A stretch of 64,000 nt of DNA from the NCBI GenBank assembly GCA_045866275.1, contig BAAFRX010000009.1, positions 1-64,000 of the forward strand, given 5' to 3'. The notes beneath the pieces are model-generated. The model searched no databases and was not told the origin of the DNA. It saw only the letters and a list, made by a program, of their open reading frames with translations. Source of the stretch: Sideroxyarcus sp045866275 (GTDB lineage Bacteria; Pseudomonadota; Gammaproteobacteria; Burkholderiales; Gallionellaceae). Shown in pieces: positions 41,030 to 49,769 of the stretch. Position 1 is the stretch's first letter; each line of letters opens with the position of its first letter. The translations under genes and the position numbers were made by a program.

Positions 41030-41682
41030 CCTCTTTTGCCATCCTTCGTCTGAAAATGTGGGCCGCGCTGGCCGGTGTTGTATTGCTCACGGCCTGCGCC
41101 ACTCCGGTCAAACAGGACTACAGCGCGTTGCGCGCCGCCAAGCCCGCATCCATCCTTGTCCTGCCGCCCGTCAACAGCTCACCCGATGTTGGAGCCTCCT
41201 ATAGTTTCTACTCCCAGGTGACGGCACCGTTGTCAGAATTGGGTTACTACGTGCTGCCGGTAACGCTGGTTGACGAAACCTTCCGCCAAAACGGTCTGGA
41301 AAATCCGGCTGAAATGCACACTGCGCCACTGCCCAAACTGCGTGAAATTTTTGGTGCGGATGCGGCGCTCTATATTGAGATCAGCCAATATGGCACGAGC
41401 TACACCATTATCAATAGTGAGTCCGTGGTCGCGGCCAGCGCCCGCCTGGTCGATCTGCGCGATGGCACCACGCTGTGGACCGGCAGTGCCAGTGCCTCCA
41501 GTGCAGAAGGACGCAACAATTCCGGCGGTCTCATCGGCGTCCTGGTAGGCGCCGTTGTCAACCAGATCGCCGAAAGCGTTTCGGATAAAAGTCACGACGT
41601 TGCCGGTGTAACCAGTTCCCGGTTGCTGGGCACCCTGCTCCCGGGGCCGCGCTCGCCGCACTATGGCAAAGATGGATTGTAA
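41026..41682 (+). CDS. GNA1162-like (DUF799) lipoprotein
   Basis: A 218-residue lipoprotein with lipobox LLTACATPV. The mature domain matches the Neisseria GNA1162/DUF799 family: PASILVLPPVNSSPDVGASY, LGYYVLPVTLVDETFRQNG and a DAALYIEISQYGTSY core. The family has a TolB-N/anticodon-like fold and is surface- or periplasm-exposed. It is the third gene of the lipoprotein operon. Confidence 0.85.
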   Translation: MTSFAILRLKMWAALAGVVLLTACATPVKQDYSALRAAKPASILVLPPVNSSPDVGASYSFYSQVTAPLSELGYYVLPVTLVDETFRQNGLENPAEMHTAPLPKLREIFGADAALYIEISQYGTSYTIINSESVVAASARLVDLRDGTTLWTGSASASSAEGRNNSGGLIGVLVGAVVNQIAESVSDKSHDVAGVTSSRLLGTLLPGPRSPHYGKDGL

Positions 41683-41875
41683 GATCAGCTTGGGATAAGG
41701 GGCTTCGGCGCTTTGTTCCATGGTCGCAAGCGCGCCTCCGAAATTTGCACCGCTTGTGTTATCGCCCGGAAGGTGTTTCCTGCCCGATGCAAAAATGCAA
41801 ATGGGATTTAGGTTAAATCGTACTCAACCTCGTTACGTCGGGGTGCAATAGAAGTGTACTTTTGAGGGGAATAGC

Positions 41876-42397
41876 ATGGCCAAAGATATCGCAAACAAGA
41901 CCGGTACCAAACTCGCGGGCGCAGCCGTCACCTTGTTCGGCAAATTCCCCGAAGTCGGACAAACCGCACCCGCATTCACGCTGGTGGACAAGGACCTGAA
42001 GGACGTCGCGCTGAAGGACTACGCAGGCAAACGCAAGGTGCTGAACATCGTGCCGAGCCTGGACACCGCCGTGTGCGCTACCTCCGCGCGCAAATTCAAC
42101 GAAGCGGCGGGCCAACTGGACAATACCGTGGTGCTGGTGATCTCGGCCGACCTGCCGTTCGCGATGAGCCGCTTCTGCGTGGCGGAAGGTCTGGAGAACG
42201 TGGTCACCCTGTCGCTGATGCGCGGCCGCGACTTCATGCGCAACTATGGCGTGAAGATCGCCGACACCGCACTCGCCGGCGTCACCGCGCGCGCGGTGCT
42301 GGTGCTGGATGAACACGACAAAATCCTGCACGCGGAACTGGTGGACGACATCAAGCACGAACCGAACTACGCTGCGGCGCTGGCGGTTTTGCAGTAG
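41876..42397 (+). CDS. tpx: Thiol peroxidase (atypical 2-Cys peroxiredoxin)
   Basis: A 173-residue Tpx. The peroxidatic Cys67 is in PSLDTAVCATSARKFNE and the resolving Cys101 in PFAMSRFCVAEG, the Tpx spacing. It reduces hydroperoxides using thioredoxin. The start follows GAGGGGAAT. The 193-bp upstream gap contains no gene; it is AT-rich near 41800 and probably holds the promoter. Confidence 0.94.
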   Translation: MAKDIANKTGTKLAGAAVTLFGKFPEVGQTAPAFTLVDKDLKDVALKDYAGKRKVLNIVPSLDTAVCATSARKFNEAAGQLDNTVVLVISADLPFAMSRFCVAEGLENVVTLSLMRGRDFMRNYGVKIADTALAGVTARAVLVLDEHDKILHAELVDDIKHEPNYAAALAVLQ

Positions 42398-42400
42398 CGA

Positions 42401-42691
42401 ATGAACATCCACCAACGCGTCATCGGCATCTGCTGGCTCGTGTTCGGCGTCCTTATCCTGTCGCTGGTCGCGCTCAATCTGGCTACACTCGATCGTCTGG
42501 TGCGCGCAATGGCTGTCACCATGGGCATGCTTTATCTTGTAGCCGGATTTGCTTTGCTGGCGAAACTGCCGCGTGCCTGGCGTTTCGGTCTGCCCTGTGC
42601 GGTGCTATCGTTGCTGACGTTTCCAGTCGGCACTCCGCTCGGGATCTACTACCTCTGGTATCACTTCCGCCGCGAACGGCGAACGGCTTAA
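42401..42691 (+). CDS. Small three-helix membrane protein
   Basis: A 96-residue protein with three hydrophobic segments and a basic C-terminus (YYLWYHFRRERRTA). No family is recognised with confidence. It follows tpx by 3 bp, so it is probably expressed with it, and converges on the MscS gene. Confidence 0.65.
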   Translation: MNIHQRVIGICWLVFGVLILSLVALNLATLDRLVRAMAVTMGMLYLVAGFALLAKLPRAWRFGLPCAVLSLLTFPVGTPLGIYYLWYHFRRERRTA

Positions 42692-42727
42692 AGTAAACGA
42701 AACGGAAGCGGGCGGCGTCCGTCTTAT

Positions 42728-43615
42728 TCATTCGAGCGGCTTGGTCGAGACCACCGGAAACGGCGGCGCCTTGCCCTGCTTGTCCTGTCCGGCATAAACG
42801 GTGAGATGCGGATAGGGAATCTCGATGCCTTGCGCATCGAAAGCCTTTTTCAGTTGCGCCAGGAACACGCGCCGCACCGTCCACTGCTCCAGCGCCACAG
42901 TCTTGATGCGGCAACGCACGATCACTGCCGAATCGGCCCAGTCCTGCACACCCTGGATCTCGATGTCTTCCAGTATCTTCGGGCCCACCTCGGCATCGCT
43001 GCGGAGGGCGGCACCGGTTGCGCGAATGACGGCATACACCTCGTCCAGGTCTTCGCGGTAGGCCACGCCAATATCGATCAGCGCGAAGGCATAGCCGCGC
43101 GATTTGTTGGTGACTACCGTGATCTCGCCATTGGGGATGTAGTGCACGTTGCCTTCGTTATCGCGTAGCACCGTGTTGCGCAGCGTGACTTCCTCCACCA
43201 CTCCCAGTTTTCCCGCCAGCTCCACCGCGTCGCCGACGCGCACCTGGTTTTCCAGCAGCATGAAGAATCCGCTGAAGAAATCCTTGACCAGACTTTGTGC
43301 CCCGAAGCCGACAGCAATCCCGACCACACCGGCCGCGCCCAGCAAGGGCGCGATCGAGATGCCTAGCTCGCTCAATACCAGCATGCCCGCCACCAACGTG
43401 ATCACCACGGTGGAGATGTAGCGGAACACCCGCGCCAGGGTCTCGATGCGCCGCTCGTCCTCCGCCGATGCCACGCGCGTTTTCATGTAATTGCGAAACA
43501 CGCGGATCAGTTTGCGGCTCAGGGCGATGAGCAGCCACGCCAGCACAAGAATAATGATGACGTGCAGGACGTCCTTCTGGATATGCAGATATTCGCTCAA
43601 TGTCGATTGTTCCAA
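42728..43615 (-). CDS. MscS-type mechanosensitive channel (first)
   Basis: About 295 residues from a TTG start at 43615, which has GGAG seven bases upstream; an extension to 43684 has no such site. The pore-lining helix and beta domain give LGAAGVVGIAVGFGAQSLVK and DFFSGFFMLLENQVRVGDAV, the MscS signature. It should act as a tension-gated safety valve in the inner membrane. It is divergent from a CPA2 antiporter gene. Confidence 0.85.
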   Translation of the reverse strand: MEQSTLSEYLHIQKDVLHVIIILVLAWLLIALSRKLIRVFRNYMKTRVASAEDERRIETLARVFRYISTVVITLVAGMLVLSELGISIAPLLGAAGVVGIAVGFGAQSLVKDFFSGFFMLLENQVRVGDAVELAGKLGVVEEVTLRNTVLRDNEGNVHYIPNGEITVVTNKSRGYAFALIDIGVAYREDLDEVYAVIRATGAALRSDAEVGPKILEDIEIQGVQDWADSAVIVRCRIKTVALEQWTVRRVFLAQLKKAFDAQGIEIPYPHLTVYAGQDKQGKAPPFPVVSTKPLE

Positions 43616-43666
43616 GTTGAAACTCCGGTCGGATGCAATGCCGCGATTGTAACGCAGCCCGCCGCG

Positions 43667-43694
43667 CTGACCCGCCGCCTGCATCAGTTATAAT
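43667..43694 (+). promoter_or_regulatory. Sigma-70-like promoter for the CPA2 antiporter
   Basis: CTGACC (43667-43672) and a perfect TATAAT (43689-43694) are 16 bp apart. The ATG lies 27 bp after the -10 with CAGGAG as ribosome-binding site. Confidence 0.5.
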
Positions 43695-43720
43695 CGCGGT
43701 CCATTTATTCAGGAGCACTC

Positions 43721-44989
43721 ATGTCCACCACCATCCTCGCCATAGGTCTGCTGGTGTTCTTTGCGCACTTTTTGTCGCTGCAATTTTCCCGTACCAACAT
43801 CCCCGATGTGCTGGTGCTGATGCTGGTCGGCATATTGCTCGGCCCGCTGCTGGGCATCGTGGCGCCGGACGATTTCGGCAAGGTCGGCTCGTTGCTGGCC
43901 ACCATCGCGCTGGTGGTGATCCTGTTCGAGAGCGGCACCTCGCTCAACCTCGATGTGCTGGGCCACTCCATCGGCACCACCGGATTTCTGTCCATCGCCT
44001 GCTTCATCCTGACCGTGGCGGCGGTTACGGCGGTCGGCATGGCCATGCTGGGGCTGGAGGGCTTGCCTGCGCTACTGCTGGGCCTGACCTTGGGCGGCAC
44101 GTCGTCCGCCGTGGTGATTCCCATGGTGGCCGCGCTCAAACTCTCCGAAAAACCGGCCACCGTGCTGGTGCTGGAATCCGCGCTGACCGACGTGCTGTGT
44201 ATCGTGGGCGTGTTCGCCATGCTGCAGATCATGACCCAGGGCGATGTGGCGGCCGGCAAGGTGGTGGGCGGCGTGCTGGCGGCGCTGGTGTTCGCCGCCG
44301 TGTTCGGCGTGGTGGGGGGCATCGGCTGGCTGCTGGTGCTGGGCAAGGTGCGCGACTTCCCCAACACCATCTCCTCCACGCTGGCTTACGTCTTCATTGT
44401 GTACGGCGCCACCGAGGCGCTGGGCTTCTCCGGCGCCATCGCCGCGCTGGCGCTGGGCATCACGCTGACCAACTTCCAGAAGTTCGGCCTGCACCGCATC
44501 CCCAACCTCGATAAGAACATCGAGCCGCTGAACGAGGTCGATCTAATCTTCTATAGCGAAGCGGTGTTCCTGTTGAAGACCTACTTCTTCGTCTATCTGG
44601 GCATCTCCATCCACTTCGGCGCGATCGGCCCGGCCACGGTTGCCATCGTGATGGTGCTGCTGGTCTATCTGCTGCGCCTGCTGCTGACGCGCGTGGTGTT
44701 CCGCGACCAGACCTATACCCTGCGCGACACCGCCGTCACATCCATGATGGCGCCCAAAGGTCTGGCGGCAGCGGTACTGGCCGCGTTGCCGCTGCAATAT
44801 GGCATCGTCGGCGGGGAGACGATACGCGACACCACTTACATGGTGGTGCTGTTCAGCATCTCGCTCACTGCGGTGCTGGTGATGGCCTACCCCGCACCTG
44901 CTGTGCGCAACCTGTACTCGCGCCTGTTGGGCAAGGCGCCGGGCGACACCCTGAAAGTCCCCGCCTACGTGCCGCCGCCCGAATCCTGA
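43721..44989 (+). CDS. CPA2-family cation:proton antiporter (Kef-like)
   Basis: A 422-residue membrane protein with about 12 helices, matching the Na+/H+ exchanger domain of CPA2. IPDVLVLMLVGILLGPLLG and the TLGGTSSAVVIPMVAAL stretch are typical of the Kef-type group. It lacks a C-terminal RCK/TrkA-N domain, so it is shorter than KefB/C. Ion specificity (K+ or Na+) is not clear. A second, CPA1-type antiporter follows 42 bp after it. Confidence 0.85.
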   Translation: MSTTILAIGLLVFFAHFLSLQFSRTNIPDVLVLMLVGILLGPLLGIVAPDDFGKVGSLLATIALVVILFESGTSLNLDVLGHSIGTTGFLSIACFILTVAAVTAVGMAMLGLEGLPALLLGLTLGGTSSAVVIPMVAALKLSEKPATVLVLESALTDVLCIVGVFAMLQIMTQGDVAAGKVVGGVLAALVFAAVFGVVGGIGWLLVLGKVRDFPNTISSTLAYVFIVYGATEALGFSGAIAALALGITLTNFQKFGLHRIPNLDKNIEPLNEVDLIFYSEAVFLLKTYFFVYLGISIHFGAIGPATVAIVMVLLVYLLRLLLTRVVFRDQTYTLRDTAVTSMMAPKGLAAAVLAALPLQYGIVGGETIRDTTYMVVLFSISLTAVLVMAYPAPAVRNLYSRLLGKAPGDTLKVPAYVPPPES

Positions 44990-45031
44990 ACCGGGATTGA
45001 CACCCACCGGCCTGCGCCGCACGGCGCTGCC

Positions 45032-46444
45032 ATGATGTATTTTTTGAAAGCACGCATGATCATCACGCTCCTGACCATCGCCACCATCCTCTTCTTAGCC
45101 TTGCAACTGGAAGAAAAACTAAATTTACCTTCACCGCTGGGCCTGATCCTGCTTTCCTTTGGCACCCACTATGTGTTCAGCCAGGTACCGGTGCTGACCG
45201 GCGACACGGAGCACTTCGCCCTGCTGGTCATCTTCCTGCTGCCGGTGTTGTTGATCTCCGATTCGCTGGAAGTCAAGGTTGCCGACCTGAAGGAACATGC
45301 CTGGAGTCTGATCTATCTGGCCGTGGTCTCCATCATCCTGTCGGTGCTGACTGCGCTGGTCATCGCGGACTGGCTGTTCGCCGACTATGCGCTGTCCACC
45401 GCAGCGGTGATCGTGCTGTTCGCCATGGTGCTGGCGACCGACCCGGTGTCGGTGGTGAGCATCTTTTCCAAGTTCGAGCTGCCGCACCGCCTGAAGATCC
45501 TGGCCGAGGGCGAAAGCCTGCTGAACGATGCCACGGCGCTGATCGCGTTTGTGTTCGTCGGTCTGTATGCGCTCGGGGGTAACGGCGTTACCACGGGGTA
45601 TGTGCTAAGCATCAGCGCCGAAGTGATACTGGGTTCTGTCGCGACCGGGATGACAGTCGGCCTCCTCGGCCTGATGCTGATGAAATCCACGCATAACCGC
45701 ATTGCCGAGATGATGGTGCTGATTCTCGCCGGTTACGGCGCATTCGAGCTCGCCGAACATTTCTATGTGTTTCTCAACCTGCTGGGCAGCCATTCTCACC
45801 TGCATCTGTCAGGCATCCTGGCCGTGATCTTCGCGGTGATCACCGTCAACCACGTGATGATGCAGGCGGTGGACGAGAAAGAGCGCCGCATCGAGGATGA
45901 CGAGGCCGTGCTGCAACGCGAAGCGATGAACCAGAATGCCTCCCCCCGCCTGATCGACAAGACGATGGGCCACCTGCGCGCCACGCTCGCCGAGCGCGAC
46001 CGTCATCTGCGCACCAAGGAAGACATCCAGTTGCTGGCACTGGTCGCCAACACCATCCTGTTCATCGCCATGGCCGAGATGATCGACCTTAAACTGCTGT
46101 GGCAATACAAGACCGAGATTCTGGTGATGTTCCTCGCCACCACGGTGATCCGCGGCGCGATGATGGGGCTGTTCGCCGCCATCGCCAACCGCACCGAAAA
46201 GATGACCGACATCGGTCTGCGCTGGTGGGGCGTGCTCACGTTTGCAGGCATCAAGGGCGGCCTGTCCATCGTGATGATCACCATGATCCCCGCCGACTAC
46301 CCGCATCTGGAGATGTTCAAGGCGGTGGTCATCGGCGTTATCATGCTGTCCACCTTCCTCTATTCCGGTGCACTACTGCTCATCATCGGACGCAACAAAG
46401 AGGTCTTCCGCGCAGAGAAGCTGGCCGAGGAAGCACACCACTGA
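45032..46444 (+). CDS. CPA1-family cation:proton antiporter (NhaP-like)
   Basis: A 470-residue antiporter with about 12 helices. The CPA1 core FAMVLATDPVSVVSIFSKFE contains the conserved TDP motif and ILAEGESLLNDATALIAFVF holds the ND pair typical of NhaP/NHE proteins. GIKGGLSIVMITMIP is the late conserved helix. A hydrophilic segment DEKERRIEDDEAVLQREAMN sits mid-protein. It lies 2 bp before a second MscS gene, suggesting a joint osmotic/pH function. Confidence 0.87.
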   Translation: MMYFLKARMIITLLTIATILFLALQLEEKLNLPSPLGLILLSFGTHYVFSQVPVLTGDTEHFALLVIFLLPVLLISDSLEVKVADLKEHAWSLIYLAVVSIILSVLTALVIADWLFADYALSTAAVIVLFAMVLATDPVSVVSIFSKFELPHRLKILAEGESLLNDATALIAFVFVGLYALGGNGVTTGYVLSISAEVILGSVATGMTVGLLGLMLMKSTHNRIAEMMVLILAGYGAFELAEHFYVFLNLLGSHSHLHLSGILAVIFAVITVNHVMMQAVDEKERRIEDDEAVLQREAMNQNASPRLIDKTMGHLRATLAERDRHLRTKEDIQLLALVANTILFIAMAEMIDLKLLWQYKTEILVMFLATTVIRGAMMGLFAAIANRTEKMTDIGLRWWGVLTFAGIKGGLSIVMITMIPADYPHLEMFKAVVIGVIMLSTFLYSGALLLIIGRNKEVFRAEKLAEEAHH

Positions 46445-46446
46445 CA

Positions 46447-47358
46447 ATGACCATGATCGATATCTTCCACAATCTGACGGCGCACCCGATGTTCATCAAA
46501 TTGGCCGGGCTCGGGTTAAGCCTGTTGCTTATATTTTTGCTGGTGCGCTTCGCCAAGCTGATTGCCGCCAATAACATCCAGGACAAGGACTTGCGCTACA
46601 AGACGCGGAAGAGTTTCGGACTGGCCGGATACGTGCTGTCACTCATTGTCGCCATTGCCATTTTCAGCAACCAGCTCGACAACCTGCCGGTCCTCATCGG
46701 CTTGCTCGGTGTGGGTGTGGGGTTCGCCTTGCGTGAAGTCATCCAGAGCTTGTTCGGCTGGGGTGTCATCTCCTTCGGCAATCTTTACCAAACTGGCGAC
46801 CGCATCCGCTTGAACGGCGTGATGGGCGACGTGATGGACATTGGCCCGCTTACCACTACCGTGATGGAGTGCGGTGACTGGGTAAAATCCGACCTGTACA
46901 ACGGTCGTGTGGTGTATCTGCCCAACAACATCGTGCTGCGCGAGCAGGTGCTGAACTACAGCGTGGATTTCCCCTTCCTGTGGGACGAGATCGTGGTGCC
47001 GGTGCGTACCGATTGCGACCACCGGCTCGCGCGCAGCATCATTCACGATGTGGGCAAACGCGAACAGGCCGACACCATAGCCGCCGCGCAACAAACCTGG
47101 TCGAATTTCATCCTGCACCACCGCGCCGAGGATGCCCGGCTGGATGTGGCGGTGACCCTGAGCTTCGACGCCAACTGGATCGAGTTCACCCTGCGCTATC
47201 TGGTCGATTACAGCCGCCGCCGCGCTACCAAGGACAGGCTGTACAGCGCCATCCTCGATGCTTTCGAGCAGACCGGCGGCAAGGTCAAGGTTGCATCGCC
47301 GCAGTTGCAGATAACCGAACTGCCGGAGATGAGCGCACGCCCTGCCAGCTCGAACTGA
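46447..47358 (+). CDS. MscS-type mechanosensitive channel (second)
   Basis: About 303 residues from ATG 46447; a longer frame to 46099 is a shadow of the antiporter. Features are a pore helix LIGLLGVGVGFALREVIQSL and the beta-domain NLYQTGDRIRLNGVMGDVMD. The C-terminal domain ends at TELPEMSARPASSN. It is diverged from the first MscS in this window. It is probably translated with the CPA1 antiporter gene. Confidence 0.85.
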   Translation: MTMIDIFHNLTAHPMFIKLAGLGLSLLLIFLLVRFAKLIAANNIQDKDLRYKTRKSFGLAGYVLSLIVAIAIFSNQLDNLPVLIGLLGVGVGFALREVIQSLFGWGVISFGNLYQTGDRIRLNGVMGDVMDIGPLTTTVMECGDWVKSDLYNGRVVYLPNNIVLREQVLNYSVDFPFLWDEIVVPVRTDCDHRLARSIIHDVGKREQADTIAAAQQTWSNFILHHRAEDARLDVAVTLSFDANWIEFTLRYLVDYSRRRATKDRLYSAILDAFEQTGGKVKVASPQLQITELPEMSARPASSN

Positions 47359-47361
47359 TAC

Positions 47362-47690
47362 ACCGTTTTCTTTTTAGCCCGCTCAAGTCCGACCATGAAG
47401 CGAGCGGCCTGTTCGGCATGTTCCAGTTCGCCAGCAGCACCCCCGGCAGCCTGCAGACGCAATGGCAGACCGCCATCAGCGCTTCGTTCTCGCACAACGC
47501 GCAACTGGGCAGCTATCTCGAACTGTATAACGACCATCCCTTGAACCACGCCGGCAACGACAGTTTCATCGTGGATGGCGGCCTCGCCTTTCTGCTGGAT
47601 GCGCGCACGCAGCTCGACCTGAATCTCGGTCTCGACCTGAACGGGCACGAGGCCGATCTCATCGGCGTAGGTTTCGCGCGCAGTTATTGA
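47362..47690 (+). pseudogene. C-terminal remnant of an outer-membrane beta-barrel-like protein
   Basis: The 410-bp gap between the MscS and SulP genes holds an open frame ending at TGA 47690 but without a credible start; it runs back into the MscS gene. The readable part has alternating hydrophobic strands (WQTAISASFSHNAQLGSYLE, GGLAFLLDARTQLDLNLGLD) and ends GVGFARSY, an aromatic end typical of outer-membrane barrels. It resembles the last strands of PF13557-type transporters. It is probably a deletion remnant. Confidence 0.5.
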
Positions 47691-47768
47691 CCACATACCG
47701 CACTGTCACGGACGTCGCATGACGTCTGCGGCGATTTTTTCACATTTGCATCCCACAGGAATACACTC

Positions 47769-49289
47769 ATGGACATCCAGAATCTCGCCGAAGCCAAAAC
47801 CAACATCCTCAGCGGTCTCACCGTCGCGCTCGCGCTGGTGCCGGAAGCCATCGCTTTCGCGCTGGTCGCCCACGTTCATCCGCTGGTCGGCCTGTATGCC
47901 GCTTTCATGGTAAGCCTCATCACCTCGCTGTTCGGCGGCCGTCCTGGCATGATTTCCGGCGCCACCGGTGCGCTGGCGGTCGTGATGGTGGCGCTGGTGG
48001 TCACCCACGGCGTGGAATATCTGTTCGCCACAGTGGTGCTGATGGGGATTTTTCAAATACTGTTCGGCGTCGCCAAGCTGGGCAAATTCATCCGCATGGT
48101 GCCGCACCCGGTCATGCTGGGCTTCGTCAACGGGCTGGCGATGGTGATCTTTCTGGCACAGATGCAGCATTTCAAAGTGACCGCCGCCGACGGCAGCGTG
48201 AGCTGGATGGCGGGCGCGCCTCTGGTCACCATGCTCGGGTTGATCGCGCTGACCATGCTCATCATTTATCTGTTGCCGAAGCTGACAGCCACGGTACCTT
48301 CGACGCTGCTCGCCATCATTGCCACTTCGGCGCTGGTGATCTTCGCCGGTATCGAGACCAAAACCGTTGGCGACATGGCATCCATCGCTGGCGGCCTGCC
48401 GCAATTCCACCTGCCGGACGTGCCGCTGAACCTTGAAACCCTGCGGATCATTCTGCCCTACAGTCTGGTGCTGGCCGCCATTGGCCTGATCGAAACCCTG
48501 CTGACCCTGAATCTGATCGACACCATGACCCCGACGCGCGGCAAACCAAACCGTGCCTGCGTCGGCCAGGGCGTGGCCAATGTCACCACCGGCTTCTTCG
48601 GCGGCATGGGGGGGTGCGCCATGATCGGGCAGAGCATGATCAACGTCACCAACGGCGCGGTGAAGAATCTGTCCGGCATCGCCGCCGCAGTGTTCCTGTT
48701 GTGCTTCATCCTGTTTGCGTCAAGCTGGATCGAGATGATCCCGCTCGCCGCGCTGATCGGCCTGATGTTCGTGGTGGCAGAAAAAACGTTTGAATGGGGC
48801 AGCTTCAACCTGTTCGGGAAAGTGCCGAAAACCGACATCGTGGTGGGCCTGACCGTCGCCGTCGTCACCGTGCTGACCGACCTGGCCATCGCGGTCATCG
48901 TCGGCATCATCATCTCCGCGCTGGCTTTCGCCTGGGAACATGCGAAGAGCATGGAAGTGCGCGTCACCACCGAGGAACACGGCTGGAAAGTGTATGACCT
49001 GCATGGCTCTCTGTTCTTTGCCTCGGCGCTGAATTTTCCCAACCTGTTCACGCCGCAAACCGACCCGGATGAAGTGGTGATCGACTTCAGGAACGCCCGC
49101 GTCAAGGATCATTCCGGACTGGAAGCGATCGATCAACTGGCGGAGCAATACACCCGTATAGGCAAAAAATTGCATCTGCGCCACTTAAGCCATGACTGTC
49201 TGGAATTGCTGGACAAAGCCAAAGGCATGGTCGAGCTGAACGTGCTGGAAGACCCGAACTACCATCCCGCCGACAACCGGCTCGGTTAA
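47769..49289 (+). CDS. SulP-family inorganic anion transporter
   Basis: A 506-residue transporter. The SulP core begins NILSGLTVALALVPEAIAFA and has FGGRPGMISGATGALAVVMV. A C-terminal STAS domain follows (VYDLHGSLFFASALNFPNLF, then VIDFRNARVKDHSGLEAIDQ). The family carries sulfate, bicarbonate or other anions. In an autotroph bicarbonate uptake is conceivable, but sequence alone does not settle the substrate. Confidence 0.9.
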   Translation: MDIQNLAEAKTNILSGLTVALALVPEAIAFALVAHVHPLVGLYAAFMVSLITSLFGGRPGMISGATGALAVVMVALVVTHGVEYLFATVVLMGIFQILFGVAKLGKFIRMVPHPVMLGFVNGLAMVIFLAQMQHFKVTAADGSVSWMAGAPLVTMLGLIALTMLIIYLLPKLTATVPSTLLAIIATSALVIFAGIETKTVGDMASIAGGLPQFHLPDVPLNLETLRIILPYSLVLAAIGLIETLLTLNLIDTMTPTRGKPNRACVGQGVANVTTGFFGGMGGCAMIGQSMINVTNGAVKNLSGIAAAVFLLCFILFASSWIEMIPLAALIGLMFVVAEKTFEWGSFNLFGKVPKTDIVVGLTVAVVTVLTDLAIAVIVGIIISALAFAWEHAKSMEVRVTTEEHGWKVYDLHGSLFFASALNFPNLFTPQTDPDEVVIDFRNARVKDHSGLEAIDQLAEQYTRIGKKLHLRHLSHDCLELLDKAKGMVELNVLEDPNYHPADNRLG

Positions 49290-49298
49290 ACTTCGGGC

Positions 49299-49769
49299 TC
49301 AAGACGCGGGCGGTGTTTCCTGTTTCAATACCTGTCCTGCACCATCGCGAATCGTGACCGCCACCGGAAAACCGCTGCGCACGCTCTGCGTGACCACGCA
49401 AAATTCCTCGAACTGTTCCAGGGTGCGCTGCAGATGGGCCAGCGTTTCTGCGCGTGCGGCGAATTGAATCTCCACCGCCACGCCGCCCACCCGCAGTCTT
49501 CCCGCCGCATTCCGGGCGTAATGGCCGGTCACCTTTGCCGTCAGCCTGCCCGGCTCGTTTTTGAACTTGCGCAGCGCGAACAACAGGCTCGCCATCAGGC
49601 AATTCGCGATGCTGGCGGCCAACAGGCGCGACGGATTGGGCCCCGCGCCCTGCCCCAGCGGCGGCGGCTCATCGGTCAGCAATTCCGGCATCGTTTCATC
49701 GAAGCGCACCAGGAAGGCATAGTCCTGCTGCTGTTCCAGGGTAAGGCTGAACGTCTGCGTTTCACTCAT
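49299..49769 (-). CDS. OsmC family protein
   Basis: A 156-residue OsmC/Ohr-fold protein. The region PNPSRLLAASIANCLMASLL contains a Cys in the family's usual helix, and the second Cys lies in EEFCVVTQSVRSGFPV. Members reduce organic hydroperoxides when both cysteines are retained, as here. It is 4 nt overlapped with the CDF transporter gene upstream. Confidence 0.82.
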   Translation of the reverse strand: MSETQTFSLTLEQQQDYAFLVRFDETMPELLTDEPPPLGQGAGPNPSRLLAASIANCLMASLLFALRKFKNEPGRLTAKVTGHYARNAAGRLRVGGVAVEIQFAARAETLAHLQRTLEQFEEFCVVTQSVRSGFPVAVTIRDGAGQVLKQETPPAS

